A DNA stretch of 64,000 bases from assembly GCF_000001735.4 (NCBI RefSeq), contig NC_003075.7:12215001-12279000 (forward strand). Direction: 5' to 3'. This document shows, in pieces, positions 56,521 through 64,000 of this stretch (its first letter is position 1; each line of letters opens with the position of its first letter). Position numbers and translations under genes: made by a program. The notes under the pieces were generated by a model. It was not told the DNA's origin and did no database searches. It was given only the letters and a program-made list of their open reading frames with translations. The DNA is from Arabidopsis thaliana. Taxonomy: Eukaryota; Streptophyta; Magnoliopsida; Brassicales; Brassicaceae.

Positions 56521-57842
56521 TCATTTTTTGCTCCTAACCATGTAAGACACAAACAAAGCTCCAAACAGTAACGCAGAGACGAAATGCAAGTTGTGCCACG
56601 TCTTTGTTTTTTTCAAGACAATATTGGCAATGCTCCGTTGATTCTCATTCTGCTTTTTAACCATGAGCGCTTCAACTGTGGATTTAAAATCAAGTTGTTG
56701 TCAGTCAATATTCAGACGACGTATGCAGAGGTCTATGTACTTACATGGAAATGGGCCATATTGATCTCTATGGTCAAGATTTGAGGCACTGCGTGTAAGA
56801 GTAGGAGACGAAGGCTTTAAATCATAACTCTGTGAGTCACACCATAAGCGTACTTATCAGATACTGATGAAGTTTACGGAGCCAAAAAAAAAAAAAAATC
56901 TCAGAGAGACACTAAGACAGACACCTTGTTGTCTTCTTCAGGATTATAGCTCAGTTTAAAATTTTCCAAGCTCTTTGAACGATGGAGCCGGATGTTTATG
57001 ACATTATAAATTATCTGGTTTGGTTGTATTACTGGTGGTGTCTGCAATAAAGAGATTTAACCACAATGTCTGCTTTTAGGTAAAAACTACTCATGTAAAG
57101 AACTAATTAAGAACACACCTCACTAGTTTCTAGCGTACTATTGCGTCCTTCCTCTGCTGCAATACTGGCTAAATGTCTAATAATCTTTTCAACGACTTTC
57201 TCCACGAAAGCCAACTCAGGACTGCAAACAGATAGTTTAAACTAAAGATGTAATAAACTAAACACATTGGTCAATGGAAAATTTTAGAAGGAAAAAAAAA
57301 AAAAAAAAACTAAACACTTTGATCATGTCCCAAATGGCCAAATCGTACCTATTCTTGTCATGAGTCAATCCAGCTATTTCAGTGACGATCTTCAGAGCTT
57401 TCTTCCATCTCTTGATCCTGGAATTAATACGCTTAATCTTCTTCTTATCGACTTCTTCAGCAAGCAAATAGTTTTGCAAAGCCAGAAACTTTTCCCCAAA
57501 CTTTCCGCTCTGTTTCTTAACGCTTGAAACCTTCACCCTATGAAAGATGGGTATGACTGCTTTAAGTGCCTCCGTCTCAAAGCATTTCTTGATCTCCACA
57601 AGTTCGTCCAAACACCAACCTGACTCGGCGTAGTTCTTGGAAAAGATCACAATAGCGATCCTTGACTTTCGGATGTGTCCGAAAAGATTCTGGAGCGGTT
57701 GTCCAGTCAACTTATCGTCAGTGAACACATTCACATTGCCATCAATCAATTTCTGCTTAAGAAGAGTTAATAATCCGTTCCGCTCGTCTTTTCCCCGGAA
57801 ACTGATGAATACTTGATCCTTATTGTAATGCGTAATCCCCAT
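56521..57842 (-). CDS. TIR protein with C-terminal membrane tail
   Basis: Five minus-strand exons (57349-57842, 57119-57221, 56925-57041, 56745-56829, 56521-56675) give 317 aa with frame kept at each join. The TIR domain covers residues 8-165: DQVFISFRGKDERNGLLTLL, DDKLTGQPLQNLFGHIRKS (intact BB-loop region), IVIFSKNYAESGWCLDELVE with the NADase glutamate, and RWKKALKIV. The usual intron of TIR genes follows (DKN|SPELAFVEKVVEKI). The rest is a polar region (SLENFKLSYNPEEDNK, SPTLTRSASNLDHRD) and a single hydrophobic segment near the end (FVSALLFGALFVSYMVRSKK), a likely tail anchor. No NB-ARC or LRR. Recalled as AT4G23515. Confidence 0.85.
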
Positions 57843-58401
57843 ATCTCAAACACAGAGTTTGATCTTTGTTTTGCTAGTTAGAGACTAGAGAGAATACAAA
57901 GTTTGAGAGTGATAAAGAAAAGTCAACCAAACAATCTAAGGGTCTATACTTACTTATACTACTAATAAGTACTAAACCTTGGTTACTAAATAGTATATCA
58001 AAATTGATCCAATGAAACTTTGACGCGTCTCACATTACGCGTTTCAGTTTTCACCATCTAACTTTCCTAGGAAACATCAATTCTATGGGGTTTTTCTCTC
58101 ACAATATATAAATGGTACACATGCTATCCCTGATCAAACAAGCTAACGTGGGAGCGAAGACAAATTTAAATAAATTCCGTTATTTAACTATACGTACCAA
58201 ATATTTAAAAATGATTTAAGAGGGTATCATAGTGTCACTGCCATAATTATGCTGATGGATACTAGTATATGGGTTCAGTGTTACTATGTACCAAGTATTT
58301 AATCAATGATTTTGTTCATAAACAATAGTTTGGCCATCAGTTGAGTCTTTCTTTACAATATGTCATTTTGTCAACCAATCGCCTTAGTCATTTTGACCAA
58401 A

Positions 58402-58403
<2 letters not shown>

Positions 58404-58455
<52 letters not shown>
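58404..58455. repeat. (AT)n microsatellite, about 26 units
   Basis: 52 bp of uninterrupted alternating A and T; likely length-polymorphic and able to extrude a cruciform. Confidence 0.95.
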
Positions 58456-58458
<3 letters not shown>

Positions 58459-58859
58459 CGCGTTCCAATAATGGACATTAACGATCCATGTGTTTAGTAA
58501 CTAAGGATATTACGTCCTAATCTACTTAGGCCACTGGTCTCATTTTACGAGCATGCAAATGGAAATCTTAAATTCATATAACAGAGATATGTAAACTCAG
58601 ATTTCAATTGGATACAAAAACAATTCAGATTTATATATATAATTGTTTGACAAAAGAAAACATTGATTTGCTCTAAAAGTTTTGATCGATTTTGAGAGTT
58701 TCAGAAAATGTAAACTTTATTATGAACTATAAATATATGTTTTTAAGAAAGACAGATTGACAAATGTTCGTAATATATTATACAGAGTTAGTCTTAGTGG
58801 TGTGTATGATGATTGACACATTTTTCTCTAATCTACTAAAAGAGATTGGTTGTTCCACA

Positions 58860-58911
58860 ACTGCTTTCTCGTTTAATAAAAAAAAAAAAAAAAAAAACTG
58901 CTTTCTCGTTT
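58860..58911 (+). mobile_element. Poly(A) insertion flanked by 15-bp direct repeats
   Basis: ACTGCTTTCTCGTTT at 58860-58874 recurs exactly at 58897-58911, with AAT plus a long A-run between. This fits a poly(A)-only retroposon insertion with its target-site duplication. Confidence 0.65.
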
Positions 58912-59456
58912 TTCTTTCCTCGTTGTATATTATTTCTCGTTTTTGTCATATGAAAATCGAATGCTTAGCACATTTCAACAAAATTTTAATTTTAAGATTT
59001 GTTTGTAAACTCTTAAATATATTGGGCTACCAATATCATAGAGAGTTGAGTTCTAATTAGTATGTAGTTGACAACAGAAAAAATCCTGTAAAACTTGTCT
59101 AAAAAAAATCAAATATTTTCGACATTTTGTTGGAAAAACACTACCAAAATTCCATCAACTGACACCAGTTACAAATTTTTGAATTCTTTTGTCATATCCT
59201 TGAAATATCATGTAGTCGAGACGCGAGTAAAACCCTAATGGCCCTAAAAAAAAAAACTAAAATTCCAAGTCATACACATAATACGATACGTTTTCACATT
59301 AAATTTGAATAAAGCGAACGTAGAAACATTTTATTGAGTCAGCAACCATGGCTAAAAGCCTAAAACATCTTAAAAATCCAGACACTCATAACAGTCTCTT
59401 TTCAAAGTACTAGGGCAGATTCCTTTAGACATACTGAAACAAACACATGATAACTC

Positions 59457-61219
<1,763 letters not shown>

Positions 61220-63854
61220 TTTGTATATTCTTCTTAGTGACTATGAGATATTGCAAATTGGTCCGAAACAAATGAATGATGGGTTTTATCGTAGCCAATT
61301 ACGTGTGTTTGTGTTTGGATATATATGAATTTAATCCTGATTTTTAAATTCTTGACCTACAGCTACTTCTATATATTGTACCTATTCGATATATATTCAG
61401 AATCTTGAGTCAAAATTACTATTAGAATTCGTTTTCAATCTTTCTATATATAAAGTTTAAGAAAATCCTTTTAATTTTACAAGGGGAAACTTGGAAATGA
61501 AAGAAATTTATTTGGAGATTTTCCCAGCTGTACCTTTATTACTAAATTAACATAATTGTCTAAAATTACCCTTTTTACTAGATTACACCAAATTTTAGAC
61601 AATTTCAAAAGGATACTTAGAGGAAAATTTGGTTTAGTCTATTAAAAGAGTAATTGAGTCATAATTGATAATATAGTAATAAGTATAGATGGAAAAATAT
61701 CCGGAAAAAAAAATCTTTTATTTCCAACTATACCTTTATTGATTAGCATTGTCCAGCAATATTTTTATATAATGTTAATCCTACTTTTCTCTTAATTTTA
61801 TAATTTTTAAATAAACTAAAAGATAAAAAAAATCTTTGATAAGAAGATACCTTATTTTTTCAACAATGCAAAATGAATGTTAGTGTTTGATAAACCCCAT
61901 AATTTAGAAAGAGGTGTTAGTGTATAGTCGAAGATCTTAGTGAGAAAAAAGCTTCTTTAAATAACTGTTTACATAAGTAAAACAATTTTCAAAGTTTTAA
62001 ATAATTATAAACTTTGTAGAGCGTAATATAAACAATATACGTTGACTATTTTACATATTTCTACAAAATATAAAAGGTAATGATCACTTTATTGCCACGG
62101 CATTCTCATCATTGCTCTCTCGTGTTAAAGAAAGGTGATGCAAAGAAAGTTTTTGAAATAACGAATTACACAATAATATAATACAAAATTGGACCGACAA
62201 TGTTATAAGACTATTTGATGTTCTTTTATAACCGTCATTAACGGTTAATTTAACCGACCATAAGAAATGACTTTAAACTGATTGTGAAAGACCAAAGTCC
62301 TGATGCCCGCAATTACCGCATCCATTTATCTGACCGCATTCATTTTCGCCATAGTATCGGATGGTCTCGTAAAATTCAGTGGAGTCATAGGTTTGTGTTG
62401 AATTTGAGATTTTGAAAGAAAAAGTACATTGATATCTGACAAATATATATCCTGAAAATTGTATAATATTCTCCGCATGCATCGGCATCTCTAATTCTTT
62501 TTCTGTCTGTTTACATTTTAAAATTTGAGATTTTGTCTTTTTACTTTTATAATTATCCGGGCAGTTTGATATTCAGAGTAAAGTAATTTAGTAAAGAATC
62601 GATTTTTTAACTGATTGATGTCACTTCTGACGAAAAATAATTTTTGTAAAAACTATCAACATTCTTGATTTTTCATTAATAAATCTGTAAAATCAGAGTA
62701 TAACATTTTTTCATAACCAATATCATTTTTCTAGATTATATGTTACTTGATCAGTTAATCTATGCAAGTATATTTGATATAAACTAAATGGTTAATAATT
62801 AAAAAACTTTCAAAACAAAAATAAACAAATTATACAAATACAAATGACTCCAAATAACTACAAAGGGAGACGTCACTTGGTCAAAGTATCCGATCCGTTT
62901 GTTCTCACTTCTATTTACTTTTGCATCAACAAATTAGTTCTCCCCAAATAAATATATAGTTTTCAAAAGTTGATTTTTATATGTTTCGTTTTTCAAATAG
63001 TTTTCATGTTTTTTAACTTCTAATGCTTATCCTTTTCTGTGATTTGAGACTTCAAAAAAAATTTGGTTTAAAAAAAAATTATACGAGCAAATTTGTGATG
63101 TATCCTTATTTTTATCATACACGCTTCCTCTACGTCACCGAACCATATGAGATCTAGCTGGGTCTGAGTACCTTTTACTAAAAAAGCGATGATTAAGTCA
63201 TCATTCTTTACATATCAATCAGGTTTCTTCTGGCGCTTGAACGTCTTTTCATAAACGTGATCATACACTAACTCTATCCATATAAGAACCAATTATAAAT
63301 ATATGATCATTTTTGCCAGAACCTAATCAGTAGTTGCTCACTATAACAGTATTCTTGAGATTAACAAATTTTCTTTCCTACTTTTGTCAAGGTCATGGCT
63401 AACTTTGCCACATGCGAAAGCGAAAATTATGTCCACGAGATCTGTTTGGTGAAACATAAAGTACCTATTAAATTCGGTCCAAATAAAACTATGTTGTAAT
63501 GATATATCTACCGCTTTAGTGACATATACATTAGATAGAACGAGAGTAAATTAATGAAGAGAGAAAATACTAACCTCACATGCTTCTTTTTCCTTCTTAA
63601 AAACTAACCTACCATTGCTTTTTCTTCATTGATACCTCTCACAAGCCTAATTGAAAAAGTAGAATATTATTTCATTGTGAAACTATTCTGCATATTTTTA
63701 TTTGGCTTTTTATGACCTAGCAAATATGACCTAGCAAAATTAGTTTTCAGATAACTTCAAAAATAGAAATAGTGTTTTTTTTTGGCCTATAGTATGACTT
63801 GTTAGTCCCAAAAAGATAAAATATTGACAAGTTTCTTTTCATTTTGAGATAAAA
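61220..63854. other. Intergenic region, protease promoter and downstream DNA
   Basis: AT-rich. The ORF at 62273-62488 on the minus strand shows no recognisable motif. No tRNA or transposon recognised. Confidence 0.5.
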
Positions 63855-63878
63855 TGACGTCATGAGGATGTATAAAAG
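63855..63878 (+). promoter_or_regulatory. TGACGTCA palindrome and TATA box
   Basis: A perfect bZIP site TGACGTCA (63855-63862) sits 8 bp before TATAAAAG (63871-63878). The sequence after it (A/C-rich, then CTCTCTCTCCGA near the end) resembles a 5' leader. The gene itself begins beyond 64000; recall suggests AT4G23530, a ROH1/DUF793 gene. Confidence 0.55.
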
Positions 63879-64000
63879 AAAGAAAAAGTCGCCAAGTGAC
63901 CAAAGACGAATATTCTTCACTTCCCGAGTCCCAAAGAAACAAAACCTAAAAATAAACTTAAAACATTGAAAACAAGTCTTGTCTCTCTCTCCGACAAGAC

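Larger units (their letters stand above)
57843..59456. other. Intergenic region between TIR gene and cysteine protease
   Basis: AT-rich, with a long TA microsatellite and a poly(A) insertion with flanking repeats, both listed. No gene seen. Confidence 0.5.

Noticed and set aside
56089-56537. Two consecutive plus-strand ORFs (89 and 60 aa)
   Set aside because: Composition is AT-driven, there is no domain, and the right part overlaps the 3' flank of the minus-strand TIR gene.
62273-62488. 71-aa minus-strand ORF in the right-hand intergenic region
   Set aside because: No recognisable family, no signal peptide and no partner exons found.

Overview
The window looks like nuclear DNA of a small-genome crucifer, almost certainly Arabidopsis thaliana chromosome 4. 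It is AT-rich, its genes carry many short GT-AG introns, and it has plant-only families: PIP aquaporin, plant tetraspanin, SPIRAL1-like, S1-type SPH, neprosin/DUF239 and TIR proteins. Spliced lengths computed here (287, 281, 964, 153, 893, 255, 526, 99, 495 and 356 aa) agree with my memory of the AT4G23370-AT4G23520 block. That identification is recall; no search was run. Nothing bacterial is present: no operons, Shine-Dalgarno sites or CRISPR arrays.

Layout. 1-4.7 kb: two tandem minus-strand neprosin/DUF239 genes, the first cut by the window edge. 5.7-7.2 kb: plasma-membrane aquaporin PIP1;5. 9.1-10.2 kb: tetraspanin TET5. 10.5-10.96 kb: a U1 snRNA gene with plant upstream element, TATA box and 3' box, followed directly by a 5'-truncated tandem U1 copy. 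11.3-16.5 kb: two tandem TIC32-like short-chain dehydrogenases with the same eight-exon structure. 16.5-22 kb: a gene-poor stretch. 22.2-25.7 kb: a TIR-NB-ARC-TPR (XTNX-type) gene with a uORF-bearing spliced leader. 26-27.6 kb: RING-H2 E3 ligase AIRP1. 28.9-33.9 kb: beta-adaptin of AP-1/AP-2, head to head with a PLAC8/Cys-rich gene (34.3-36.1 kb). 36.6-39 kb: DUF604 glycosyltransferase-31-like gene. 41.3-43.3 kb: a small unknown gene and SPIRAL1-LIKE5. 46.7-47.1 kb: an S1/SPH secreted peptide gene. 49.6-52.1 kb: a GH28 polygalacturonase-like gene. 52.2-57.9 kb: a TIR cluster with one TIR-TIR tandem gene, one TIR gene with a C-terminal membrane tail, a RING-gene pseudogene fragment, duplicated flanks and an LTR scar. 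59.4-61.2 kb: a papain-like cysteine protease. The last 2.7 kb is promoter-like DNA ending in an apparent leader for a gene beyond the window.

These are independently transcribed genes. The links are local duplication (DUF239 pair, TIC32-like pair, U1 copy, TIR units) and shared themes: plasma-membrane and trafficking proteins (PIP1;5, TET5, beta-adaptin, PLAC8) and stress or immunity proteins (XTNX, AIRP1, the TIR genes, the cysteine protease).

The most unusual parts are the 52-58 kb TIR cluster, the U1 gene with its truncated copy, the overlapping uORF ahead of the XTNX start, and several poly(A)-plus-target-duplication scars. I assigned exons by hand from GT-AG sites and frame continuity. 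UTR limits are less certain than CDS limits.
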